DNA of 64,000 nucleotides from assembly GCA_049288015.1 (NCBI GenBank), contig JBAQGX010000002.1, positions 1 to 64,000 on the forward strand, read 5' to 3'. A model generated the notes under the pieces. The model did no database searches. It was not told the origin of the DNA and saw only the letters and a list, made by a program, of their open reading frames with translations. The position numbers and the translations under genes are program-made. Position 1 is the first letter of the stretch, and each line of letters begins with the position of its first letter. Shown here piece after piece: positions 1 to 7,606 of the stretch. This stretch comes from JAKLIN01 sp049288015. GTDB lineage: Archaea > Nanobdellota > Nanobdellia > Pacearchaeales > GW2011-AR1.

Positions 1-790
1 ACATTACGGATATATTCTCCAAGGAGGTCTAACGCAGGGAATAGGTGCATCGTTGGCGTTTATTGCTAATAACAATGGAGTATTAACTAATGTCATGGAA
101 ATGAATGCTACTGGAAATGTAGGAATAGGAACAACAAATCCAAATGCACAATTAGCAATAAATGGGACAACATTAGGACAACAAAGTCTTGCTGTTTATA
201 CAGATACAGCTGGAAGGGGAATTCAATTAAGAACAAGTGATTATGTTGGCGGAAGTGTTGGAAGTTCTTTAAGATTGTATATGGGTGCAGGAACAGGAAA
301 TACTTTTTCTGCCTTACAAGCTTTCTATGGTGGAGATGCTGCAGGAGATTTATCTAATCTTTCATTAAATCCAAACGGAGGAAATGTGGGAATAGGAACA
401 ACAAATCCAAATAGATTATTACAAGTTGCTGATACAACAAGCCGTTCTCCGGGGGGTATTGGTTCATTGGCAGTAGGGAATGGAACAAGCAATCTTGATA
501 TTGGTTTCAATCTTGCCTCAAAGTTTGCTTGGATTCAATCTGGAATTGATGGAGTTTCTTTTAATAGTTTAGCTTTAAATCCAGAGGGAAGCAATGTAGG
601 AATAGGAACAACAAGTCCAAGTCAGGCACTTTCAGTCAGCGGAAATGCAACAATAAATGGTGTAATGAATCTTTCAAGTATGGGGGTTTATGCCCCTGCA
701 TGCGGAGCAGCTTGGAATGGCTCAATCATCTTTAATAATTCAGGATATTATGCTTGCGGGGTAGCAGGGACATGGACAAAATTCGGATGA
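1..790 (+). CDS. Fibre-like surface protein with GNVGIGTT repeats (5' end outside window)
   Basis: The frame is open to the left edge, so this is the C-terminal part of a longer protein; the TTG at 53 is only an internal codon. The visible 260 or so residues hold three copies of a GNVGIGTTNPN-like motif (codons at 113, 380 and 590) separated by 60-90 residue Gly/Ser/Asn-rich segments. Such repeats occur in phage tail fibres and bacterial or archaeal adhesin-like fibres. The last 33 residues form a two-Cys module (P-x-C-G-x-A-W-N-x-S-I, then S-G-x-Y-x-C and G-T-W) that recurs at the end of the fibre gene at 59082-60014. The stop overlaps the next start (ATGA at 787-790), so the pair is translationally coupled. 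A role as an extracellular adhesin or fibre is inferred. Confidence is high for a surface repeat protein and low for its exact role. Confidence 0.75.
   Translation, partial: HYGYILQGGLTQGIGASLAFIANNNGVLTNVMEMNATGNVGIGTTNPNAQLAINGTTLGQQSLAVYTDTAGRGIQLRTSDYVGGSVGSSLRLYMGAGTGNTFSALQAFYGGDAAGDLSNLSLNPNGGNVGIGTTNPNRLLQVADTTSRSPGGIGSLAVGNGTSNLDIGFNLASKFAWIQSGIDGVSFNSLALNPEGSNVGIGTTSPSQALSVSGNATINGVMNLSSMGVYAPACGAAWNGSIIFNNSGYYACGVAGTWTKFG
113..622 (+). repeat. Three dispersed copies of a 33-bp unit encoding GNVGIGTTNPN
   Basis: Near-identical 33-nt units lie at 113-145, 380-412 and 590-622. The first two differ by one base (GTA versus GTG); the third reads SNVGIGTTSPS. They are in frame and mark the repeat unit of the fibre protein. 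Confidence 0.85.
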
Positions 791-1890
791 AATGGAAAAA
801 TATCATTATTTTGGTTTCAATAATCTTTCTTACTTCCCTAACGCTTTCAGACCAATTATCCAGTTCTAATTATAAAACAAATGCAATAATATCTGGAACA
901 GGTTCATCATCTTCTCCGAATTACAATACCGAAGTTGTAATAGATATTGCAACTGGAAGCGCTAATTCAAGTTCTTATAAACAAACTTCTTTTTTATCAA
1001 TTCCTACCAAAGCAACTACTTCAACACCCGCCCCATCTGGAAGTAGTGGAAGCGGAGTAATAGGATTTGCCCCGATACCATCAACACCACAACAAAGTTT
1101 CCAGATAAATACAAATTTCTTACCTATTGAATTGAAAGTTGGTCAAACAGGAAAACAAGGGATACAAATTACGAACAATGGTAAAGCTAATCTAACTGTT
1201 GGTATAACTGTTAAAGAATTGCAGCAATTCATCTTCCCCGAACAAACAAGCATAACCTTAAATTCAGGAGACAGTCAGATGATATACTTTGATATTAATG
1301 CGTTCAATAATACCGTACCAAATTTATACTTGGGAGAAATCGATTTCTATTCCGGAAGTACTAACCAATCTGTCAATGTTGCGCTGAACATTGTTCCAAA
1401 AGAGCCATTATTTGATATAACAACAGCAGTCATAAACAAGATAACTCAGCCTGGAAAGAATGTATCTGCAAAAGTCACTGTCATCAACATGGGTGATGTT
1501 GAAAAAGTAGATGTTCAGATATTATCAGAAATAAAAGATTTTAATAATAATACTTACGCATCAAAAATAGATACTTATGCAATAACAAATCAAACAACAA
1601 AAGATATTTCTCTCATTTTACCCCAAAACATTTCATATGGTAATTATATATTCTATTCCAAAGTAATTTACGGAAATATAACCGCAAGCAGTTATGATAC
1701 ATTTTCTGTAGCGAAATCATTCTTTGAAAATATTATACCAAGCATCTTGTCATTATCTTCAGAAATAAAGTCAAATCTATTCGCTTATTCTGCCCCTCCA
1801 ATAATTATTCTCATAATTACTATAATATTCTTTACATCAAAGATAATCGTTCACATAAGAAGAAAGAGAAGAGTCTTAAAGTCTAAATAA
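787..1890 (+). CDS. Membrane-anchored surface protein, partner of the fibre
   Basis: This 367-residue protein has an N-terminal hydrophobic signal (residues about 5-21) and a C-terminal transmembrane segment followed by a basic tail (HIRRKRR), so the bulk lies outside the cell. Residues about 20-70 are rich in Ser and Asn with S-x-N-Y-K/N repeats. Then come a Pro/Ser/Gly linker and two beta-rich stretches resembling CARDB/NEW3-type archaeal surface domains (pattern ITNNGKANLTVGI and later VTVINMGDVEKVDV). I chose the ATG at 787, which overlaps the previous stop, rather than the upstream TTG. The gene order fibre then anchored protein is repeated at 58014-60014. It probably anchors or displays the fibre; this is inference. 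Confidence 0.65.
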   Translation: MKWKNIIILVSIIFLTSLTLSDQLSSSNYKTNAIISGTGSSSSPNYNTEVVIDIATGSANSSSYKQTSFLSIPTKATTSTPAPSGSSGSGVIGFAPIPSTPQQSFQINTNFLPIELKVGQTGKQGIQITNNGKANLTVGITVKELQQFIFPEQTSITLNSGDSQMIYFDINAFNNTVPNLYLGEIDFYSGSTNQSVNVALNIVPKEPLFDITTAVINKITQPGKNVSAKVTVINMGDVEKVDVQILSEIKDFNNNTYASKIDTYAITNQTTKDISLILPQNISYGNYIFYSKVIYGNITASSYDTFSVAKSFFENIIPSILSLSSEIKSNLFAYSAPPIIILIITIIFFTSKIIVHIRRKRRVLKSK

Positions 1891-1958
1891 AAGCTCCACA
1901 ATCTTTTTATATGCTATTTCTCTCTTAAAAAAATGAAAGAGCTGAAAGGAGGTAAAAA

Positions 1959-2792
1959 ATGGCTGAAGAAAAATCAAAAGAGCACGAACAGGAGATTAAA
2001 CACGAATCCAAAACGGTAACTCTAAAAAAGAGTACTTTGGTTGGAATTGGTTTCTTTATAATCGTAGCTTTGCTGGTAGTGAGCATATTCACGGGCGGAT
2101 TTGGTATTATGAAACCCTCTGGTGATGCTACAAATGCAGGTAACACTGGAAATACAGGAACTGCCGCTACAACAACTGGAGATACAAGCATTTTTGCAAA
2201 TTCTAATTTGTATCCTTCATTAGGTCCAAGCAATGCGAAAGCAACAGTAGTAGAATTAGCTGATTTCCAATGCATATGGTGTGCACTAGCCTCTGGATTG
2301 CCTAGTTGGGCTAGTCCTAGTACTACTGACCAAACATCTCTACAAATGCAAAGTCAATCAGGAGATTTGATAGGATCTGCAGGAAACCTTGAACAGTTAG
2401 CTCAAAGTGGAAAAATACAATTTGTATTTGTACCTTTAAGCTTCTTAGGTCAAGAGTCTGTATACGCAGCAGAAGCAGGATTCTGTGCAGCAGATCAAGG
2501 TAAATTCTGGCAAATGCATGATGCAATATTCAAGGCAAGTGATGCACCAAGTGAAGATACTGGAAAATACAGTAAAGCAAATCTTACAGTAATTGCACAG
2601 GGAATTTCTGGACTTGATATAAACAAGTTCAATAGTTGCTTGAACAATGATACTGACCTCACAGAGGTACAAAAGGTAATGAGTCAAGTACAGCAAGCTG
2701 GATTCCAAATTGGAACACCCCAGTTCTTTGTCAATGGAAAAAGTGTTCAACCTTCGTGGGCTGCAATGCAGGCTGCAATAAACGCAGCTTAA
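1959..2792 (+). CDS. DsbA-like thioredoxin-fold disulfide oxidoreductase, membrane anchored
   Basis: The 277-residue protein has a charged cytoplasmic N-terminus, one transmembrane helix at about 29-52, a Gly/Thr/Asn linker and a Thioredoxin_4/DsbA-type domain. The active site C105-I-W-C108 follows the typical ELADFQC approach. A later GTPQFF carries the cis-proline, and an inserted helical part contains the FWQMHDAIF signature of DsbA/DsbG-like proteins. It likely forms or shuffles disulfides in extracytoplasmic proteins. The start at 1959 is set by a strong AAAGGAGGT ribosome site (1945-1953), unusual in this mostly leaderless genome. It sits between surface proteins and redox proteins, fitting an envelope function. 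Confidence 0.85.
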   Translation: MAEEKSKEHEQEIKHESKTVTLKKSTLVGIGFFIIVALLVVSIFTGGFGIMKPSGDATNAGNTGNTGTAATTTGDTSIFANSNLYPSLGPSNAKATVVELADFQCIWCALASGLPSWASPSTTDQTSLQMQSQSGDLIGSAGNLEQLAQSGKIQFVFVPLSFLGQESVYAAEAGFCAADQGKFWQMHDAIFKASDAPSEDTGKYSKANLTVIAQGISGLDINKFNSCLNNDTDLTEVQKVMSQVQQAGFQIGTPQFFVNGKSVQPSWAAMQAAINAA

Positions 2793-2826
2793 ATTTATTT
2801 TTTTATTTTTTTATTTTTTTATTTTA
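2793..2826 (+). terminator. Oligo-T transcription terminator
   Basis: Directly after the DsbA-like stop codon the + strand shows four runs of T each broken by single A residues, with about 8-base spacing. Archaeal RNA polymerase terminates at oligo-T tracts, so this is a likely intrinsic terminator. Confidence 0.7.
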
Positions 2827-2875
2827 TACTTATCTGAAGAAAATTTATAAAGAATATATTCTCTTAATAGCAAGG

Positions 2876-3238
2876 ATGAAAAAGGGTTTGATAGTATTCA
2901 TAATTTTTATTGTAGTGGTATTTGTTATTGGGTTTTTTTTCGTAGAAAACATATACCAATTTGGTTCAACAAATTCAACTAATATATCTATTAATCAAGT
3001 ACAAATAAAAGATTTTACATTCTCTCCATTTCAAATAACAATAAAAGTGGGAGATACAGTCACATGGATAAATCTAGATGCAACGCCCCATACGATAACC
3101 TCAGATACAGGAGATGAACTGAAGTCCCCTATATTGGCTAGCGAAAGTACTTATTCTCACACTTTTAAAAATGCAGGAACTTACCCTTATCATGATTCAA
3201 TAAACACTGTAATAAAAGGAAATGTAATTGTTCGATAG
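2876..3238 (+). CDS. Cupredoxin-fold protein with degenerate copper site
   Basis: The 120-residue protein has an N-terminal transmembrane or signal helix (residues 3-23) followed by a plastocyanin/azurin-like beta-sandwich: a conserved FTFSPFQITIKVGDTVTW stretch, then N-x-D-x-x-P-H-T. The first His ligand is present. The C-terminal ligand loop, usually of the form GTYDYYCSIHPxMKG, here reads GTYPYHDSINTVIKG. It aligns without gaps and replaces Cys by Asp, the second His by Asn and Met by Ile. A type 1 copper site therefore cannot form as usual. The start at 2876 fits a leaderless TTTATAAA box about 28 bases upstream; the ORF reaches further back only through the terminator. It precedes a flavocytochrome, so a redox or structural partnership is possible. 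Confidence 0.8.
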   Translation: MKKGLIVFIIFIVVVFVIGFFFVENIYQFGSTNSTNISINQVQIKDFTFSPFQITIKVGDTVTWINLDATPHTITSDTGDELKSPILASESTYSHTFKNAGTYPYHDSINTVIKGNVIVR

Positions 3239-3278
3239 GAATAATAAGTATTTTAAATCCTATTTTTTATAATAACCA

Positions 3279-4592
3279 ATGAAATTGGATTTCAAAGCTA
3301 GAAGAATTATTGGATGGTCTTCAATTATACTAATATCTATCATTCCAGTTATTTTGTTTTTTACGCTAGGAAACGGAGTGGATAGATTTGCAAGTCTTTC
3401 ATCATCTCTTTATGGACTTGGAGAAATATTTGCTCTTATAGGGATAACTTTATTTGCAATAAACTTTGTTTTATCAACTAGATTAAAATTTATCGAAAAA
3501 ACTTTTGGAGGATTAGACAAAGTATACTTTGTGCATGGAATTACGGGAGGACTAGCACTAATCTTTATCCTTGCTCATCCAATATTTATTGTAGCAAACT
3601 TAATTCCAAATAACCTAAAGATAGCTGCAAGTTATTTTATTCCTGGAAGAATTTTATCCTTAGATCTTGGTTTAATTGCAATAATTGGATTCATGTCTCT
3701 CATCTTTATAACTTTGTTCACAAAAATAAAATACAATCACTGGAAATACACCCACGAGTTCATGGGAGCAGTATTCATTTTTGCGGTTTTGCATATGTTC
3801 TTAGTTAGAAACACTATATCTATAGATTATATATTCAGAGGATATTACGTTTTTGCTTCATTTATAACTGCGATAGGACTTAGTTCATTTATTTACAGCC
3901 TAATTATAAGAAAAAAAGTCCTAAAATATGCTACTTATAATATTGAAAATATTAAGATTAACAGCAATATTATAGAGCTATCTTTAGAACCAGAAAGCAA
4001 GCAAATAAAATACCAATCCGGTCAATTTGTATTCTTAACATTTCATACTGAAAGGATTTCAAGAGAACCACACCCATTTTCCATTGCATCAAAAACTAAT
4101 GACCGAATAATAAAGATTATAATAAAAAAATCTGGTGATTTTACAAATACTTTAGATAAGTTAAAACCAGGAGACAAAGTAAAAATAGAGGGGCCTTATG
4201 GAAAATTCAACTTCAAGAATTTTGATGGGAAAAAGCAAATCTGGATTGCAGGGGGAATTGGAATAACTCCATTCCTAGGCATGATTGAAGAGCTTGAAGA
4301 AAATCAAGATAAAAACGTAACTTTCTTTTATACATTCAAGGAAAATTACATTGTTACCAAGAATCTACTTGAAAAAATGAACAAAATAAAAAACTTAAAA
4401 TTCATTTCTTGGAACTCAGGAAAAAACGGGCATATTAATGCAATGAAAATAATTGAAAAAATAGATAGTATAAAAGATAAAGAAATATTAATCTGCGGAC
4501 CCTCAAAGTTTAAGGAAGAAATTATTAAACAATTAAAAAATTTGGGAGTTAAGAAAAATAAAATTCATGAAGAGGTGTTTGACCTAAAGTGA
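3279..4592 (+). CDS. Ferric reductase-like transmembrane flavocytochrome
   Basis: The 437-residue protein has about six transmembrane helices (residues 10-212) with paired His residues H86/H100 and H159/H172 placed like the heme ligands of the ferric-reductase/NOX domain. A ferredoxin-NADP reductase-type module follows: the FAD site E-P-H-P-F-S-I-A (263-270), the nucleotide motif GGIGITPF (325-332) and a terminal ICGP. It would move electrons from NAD(P)H through FAD and heme b across the membrane to an outside acceptor such as ferric iron or a neighbouring redox protein. The upstream neighbours are a DsbA-like protein and a cupredoxin-like protein. A 28-codon ORF overlaps its stop. Heme use in a reduced genome implies uptake of heme, which cannot be judged here. 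Confidence 0.85.
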   Translation: MKLDFKARRIIGWSSIILISIIPVILFFTLGNGVDRFASLSSSLYGLGEIFALIGITLFAINFVLSTRLKFIEKTFGGLDKVYFVHGITGGLALIFILAHPIFIVANLIPNNLKIAASYFIPGRILSLDLGLIAIIGFMSLIFITLFTKIKYNHWKYTHEFMGAVFIFAVLHMFLVRNTISIDYIFRGYYVFASFITAIGLSSFIYSLIIRKKVLKYATYNIENIKINSNIIELSLEPESKQIKYQSGQFVFLTFHTERISREPHPFSIASKTNDRIIKIIIKKSGDFTNTLDKLKPGDKVKIEGPYGKFNFKNFDGKKQIWIAGGIGITPFLGMIEELEENQDKNVTFFYTFKENYIVTKNLLEKMNKIKNLKFISWNSGKNGHINAMKIIEKIDSIKDKEILICGPSKFKEEIIKQLKNLGVKKNKIHEEVFDLK

Positions 4593-4675
4593 AGTTGAGT
4601 AAATTAAGGATAATCATAGGAATTGAGATGTTCCTTTTCATTTTAATAGTCTTAGGAATAATAATTATAAACTAA
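4589..4675 (+). CDS. Putative 28-residue single-TM microprotein
   Basis: A GTG codon overlapping the flavocytochrome stop (GTGA, 4589-4592) opens a 28-codon frame ending at TAA 4673-4675. The product starts MKLSKLRIIIG and is almost entirely one hydrophobic helix (IEMFLFILIVLGIIII) ending in Asn. The stop/start overlap is the coupling arrangement used elsewhere in this window. It could be a small accessory subunit of the flavocytochrome. Evidence is limited to position, hydrophobicity and coupling. Confidence 0.45.
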   Translation: MKLSKLRIIIGIEMFLFILIVLGIIIIN

Positions 4676-4718
4676 TAAAGACAAGTCCAAAAGTCTTTTA
4701 AATGAATCTTATTTATTA

Positions 4719-5732
4719 ATGAAAACAAGAGAAATGGGAGATATAGTAAAGGTTGAAAACCTTACAAAAAAATTTGGTGATTTAATTGCAGTAAATAAGA
4801 TTTCATTGAATATAAAGCAAGGCGAGATCTTTGGGCTTCTTGGACCAAACGGAGCAGGTAAAAGCACAACTATTTCCATGTTAGCAACAATACTAAGACC
4901 AACTTCTGGTGATGCTTTCATTAATAATTTTGAAATAACAAAAAACGAAAATGAAGTGAGACAGTCTATAGGTATTGTATTCCAAGATCCAAGTCTAGAC
5001 GATCAACTTACAGCATACGAGAATATGAATTTTCATGGGAGATTGTATCATATCCCGAAAAAATTAAGAAAAGAAAGAATAACTCAAATGTTAAACTTAG
5101 TAGGATTAGAAAATAGAAGTAATGACTTAATAAAAACATTTTCTGGAGGAATGAGAAGAAGGCTTGAAATTGCACGTGGTTTAATGCACAACCCAAAAGT
5201 CTTATTTTTAGATGAACCCACATTAGGACTTGACCCACAAACCAGAAATAGAATTTGGGATTATATAAAGAAGTTAAATAAAGAAAAAGGTGTAACTGTA
5301 ATTCTTACCACCCACTATATGGATGAAGCAGACAAGCTTTGTGACAACATCGCAATAATCAACAGAGGAAAGATAATCGCAACAGGAAATCCAAAATCCC
5401 TTAAAGAAAGCATTGGCGGTGATATGATAACTATAGAATCAACAAAAATTAGCAGACTAAAGCCAAAAATAAAGAAATTTTCTTGGATAAAAAGTATTCA
5501 AGAACATGATGGCTCAATTACAATAAATCTAAATGATTCAGAAAAGCATGTAGCAGAAATAGTAAAAATCTCGGATAAAGAAAAAATTCCAATCGATTCA
5601 ATTTCAATGCATGAACCAAGTCTGGAGGATGTATTTCTTCATTTCACAGGTAAAACAATGCACGAGGAAGAAGCTGATCCAAAAGAGCGTATGCGTTTAA
5701 GACATAATGCATGGAGTGGGGCAAGAAGATAA
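4719..5732 (+). CDS. ABC transporter ATP-binding protein, DrrA type
   Basis: The 337-residue ATPase has Walker A GPNGAGKST (43-51), Q-loop VFQDPS, signature SGGMRRR, Walker B VLFLDEPTLGLDP and the H-loop TTHYMDEAD. The DrrA-type C-terminal extension ends in an Arg/Trp-rich tail (RLRHNAWSGARR). It powers the ABC-2 permease that follows directly. A TTTTAAAT box at about 4697-4703 supports a leaderless start at 4719; an internal ATG at 4734 is an alternative. DrrAB-type pairs export drugs, lipids or polysaccharides; the substrate here is unknown. Confidence 0.92.
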   Translation: MKTREMGDIVKVENLTKKFGDLIAVNKISLNIKQGEIFGLLGPNGAGKSTTISMLATILRPTSGDAFINNFEITKNENEVRQSIGIVFQDPSLDDQLTAYENMNFHGRLYHIPKKLRKERITQMLNLVGLENRSNDLIKTFSGGMRRRLEIARGLMHNPKVLFLDEPTLGLDPQTRNRIWDYIKKLNKEKGVTVILTTHYMDEADKLCDNIAIINRGKIIATGNPKSLKESIGGDMITIESTKISRLKPKIKKFSWIKSIQEHDGSITINLNDSEKHVAEIVKISDKEKIPIDSISMHEPSLEDVFLHFTGKTMHEEEADPKERMRLRHNAWSGARR

Positions 5733-5733
5733 A

Positions 5734-6492
5734 ATGTTAGAAGGAATTTCAACACTTTGGATAAGAAGCCTGATACGTTTTACACGTTCAAAGAGCAGGC
5801 TAATTGGAAGCTTCGGACCTCCATTGCTTATTCTACTAATTGCCTTTGGATTGAACTCTGTAGTAAATATAGGAGGCACAGGTTATGTTGGGTTTCTTAT
5901 TCCGGGGATTGTTGTCATGAGTGTATTATTTGCATCAGTAACTTCCGGTATTCAGATAATATGGGATAAACAATTTGGATTTCTTAAAGAAACTCTTGTG
6001 GCTCCAGTCTCAAGGCTCCAAATAATGCTCGGACAAACATTTGGAGGAGCAACTACAGCTTGTATACAAGGAATGTTAATAATGGCCATAGGCTTGATTG
6101 TAGAATCTAGGATAACCACACTAACGTTAACCTTAACTGGATTTTTAATAGCATTTTGTTTTATGATTCTAGTAGGTATAGCATTCACTGCCTTGGGAGT
6201 TGCAATTGCTTCAAGAATGGAAGATTTCAGCGGATTTGGACTCATAATGAACTTTGTAGTAATGCCTGTCTTTGCATTATCAGGTGCACTGTTTCCATTA
6301 ACAACCCTTCCATCCTGGATGAAAGTAATTACATATATAGATCCATTAACATATGGCGTACAGGGAGTAAGATATGGACTATCTGGAACATTTAATATAA
6401 ATCCGCTATTAAGCTTTGTAATTCTAGCTGGATTCGCGATAGTTATGATCTTAATAGGTGCTTATTCTTTCAAGAAAATTAAGTTTAATTAA
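5734..6492 (+). CDS. ABC-2 type permease, DrrB type
   Basis: The 252-residue protein has six predicted transmembrane helices and the ABC-2 signature region (FGLIMNFVVMPVFALSGALF, then PLTTLPSWMK, then DPLTYGVQGVRY). I chose the ATG at 5734, one base after the ATPase stop; the ORF could also start at 5707 inside the ATPase gene, but the family normally begins ML-x-x-x-x-T-x-W-x-R. It forms an exporter with the preceding ATPase. The gene ends convergently eight bases before sufC. Confidence 0.9.
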   Translation: MLEGISTLWIRSLIRFTRSKSRLIGSFGPPLLILLIAFGLNSVVNIGGTGYVGFLIPGIVVMSVLFASVTSGIQIIWDKQFGFLKETLVAPVSRLQIMLGQTFGGATTACIQGMLIMAIGLIVESRITTLTLTLTGFLIAFCFMILVGIAFTALGVAIASRMEDFSGFGLIMNFVVMPVFALSGALFPLTTLPSWMKVITYIDPLTYGVQGVRYGLSGTFNINPLLSFVILAGFAIVMILIGAYSFKKIKFN

Positions 6493-6499
6493 CAAGCTT

Positions 6500-7252
6500 C
6501 TAATCCTTAATCTCTTTTATTCCACCATATCCCTTTTCTTCAAGACGATCCACAAATTCTTTTCCTTCTTCCCTAACTATTTTTCCATCAATCATAACCA
6601 AAACTCTATCAGGACTAATATACTCAAGTATCCTCTTATAATGAGTTATAACTAAGATATATTTATCTTTATTTGCAAAACTATTAATGCCCTTTGCAAC
6701 AGTTCTTAGAGCATCAATATCAAGACCAGAATCGGTTTCATCTAAAATAGCAACTTTAGGATCAAGAATAAGCATTTGCAAGATCTCAGATTTCTTCTTT
6801 TCTCCGCCACTAAAGCCTTGATTCAAATATCTCTCAAAGAATTTTTCATCAATATTAAGCAACATTGCCTTTTCTTTTAGTAAATCATGAAACTGCAAAA
6901 TTGATTTCTTATCTTTGTTAACAGAATTATAAGCAGTTCTCAAAAAGTTTGACAAGCTAACACCAGCTATTTCTTTGGGGTATTGAAAAGACAAAAATAT
7001 TCCCCTCTTTGCTTTTTCATTTGGACTAAGATTTGTTATATCCTCTCCATCAAGTAATATTTTACCTGAAGTTATTTTATATTTAGGATGCCCCATTAAA
7101 GCATAAGAAAGACTAGTCTTACCGCTCCCATTAGGCCCCATAAGAGCATAGACTTTTCCTCTTTCCAATTTCAAATTCAAACCCTTAATGATTTCTTTTT
7201 TCTTTCCATCATCATCTACTTCCACATGCAAGTCTCTTACTTCTAAAGTCAT
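6500..7252 (-). CDS. sufC: SufC, ATPase of the SUF iron-sulfur assembly system
   Basis: The 250-residue ABC-type ATPase has Walker A GPNGSGKT, the SufC-type signature FSGGEKKKSEILQM, Walker B AILDETDSGLDIDALR and the H-loop TH. The D-S-G-L-D form is diagnostic for SufC against transport ATPases. It works with SufB in the cytoplasmic scaffold that builds Fe-S clusters. It is the last gene of sufB-sufU-sufC; its start overlaps the sufU stop by 4 bases (ATGA), which indicates coupled translation. Confidence 0.96.
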   Translation of the reverse strand: MTLEVRDLHVEVDDDGKKKEIIKGLNLKLERGKVYALMGPNGSGKTSLSYALMGHPKYKITSGKILLDGEDITNLSPNEKAKRGIFLSFQYPKEIAGVSLSNFLRTAYNSVNKDKKSILQFHDLLKEKAMLLNIDEKFFERYLNQGFSGGEKKKSEILQMLILDPKVAILDETDSGLDIDALRTVAKGINSFANKDKYILVITHYKRILEYISPDRVLVMIDGKIVREEGKEFVDRLEEKGYGGIKEIKD

Positions 7253-7605
7253 TTTAACTTTTTGAGAGCTTCTAGTGGAAAAAGCTCACACCCTACTCTT
7301 GTAGAGATTATATTTGTGCCAAGAAACAGATCAACATCCTTCTTACTTAATTTCCTTATCTCCTCTATAGTCATTCCTATTATATTCTCAGCTAATACTT
7401 CTGCTGCAATAGTACTAACAAAACAAAGTTTACCATGAAATTTAGCATCCAGAATCTTATTATTTTGCATTTTTACCTCAAAAGTTATTTCATCATCACA
7501 TGATGGATTAACATGACTAACTTCTTGAGTCTTGTCTGCAAGAACTCCAAAATTTTCCTTTTTCGAATAGAGTTCAATTATTTTGTCTTTGTATAATTCA
7601 TCCAT
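7249..7605 (-). CDS. sufU: SufU/IscU-like Fe-S scaffold protein
   Basis: The 118-residue protein keeps the three scaffold cysteines of the NifU-N/IscU family: C36 in NPSCDD (normally NPxCGD), C61 in HGKLCFVS and C106 in RVGCELF. The neighbouring Asp is retained. It is about 20-30 residues shorter than typical SufU. It receives sulfur and iron for cluster assembly or acts as a sulfur relay to SufBC. It lies one base after sufB and overlaps sufC. No cysteine desulfurase (SufS/IscS) is in the window. Confidence 0.85.
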   Translation of the reverse strand: MDELYKDKIIELYSKKENFGVLADKTQEVSHVNPSCDDEITFEVKMQNNKILDAKFHGKLCFVSTIAAEVLAENIIGMTIEEIRKLSKKDVDLFLGTNIISTRVGCELFPLEALKKLK

Positions 7606-7606
7606 T

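Noticed and set aside
113..622. CRISPR array
   Set aside because: The 33-bp repeats are in frame within one ORF, unevenly spaced and encode a protein motif.
2793..2826. Protein-coding continuation of the cupredoxin frame upstream to 2756
   Set aside because: The frame runs through the T-rich terminator and gives a Phe/Tyr-rich low-complexity stretch; the ATG at 2876 has a proper promoter and signal helix.
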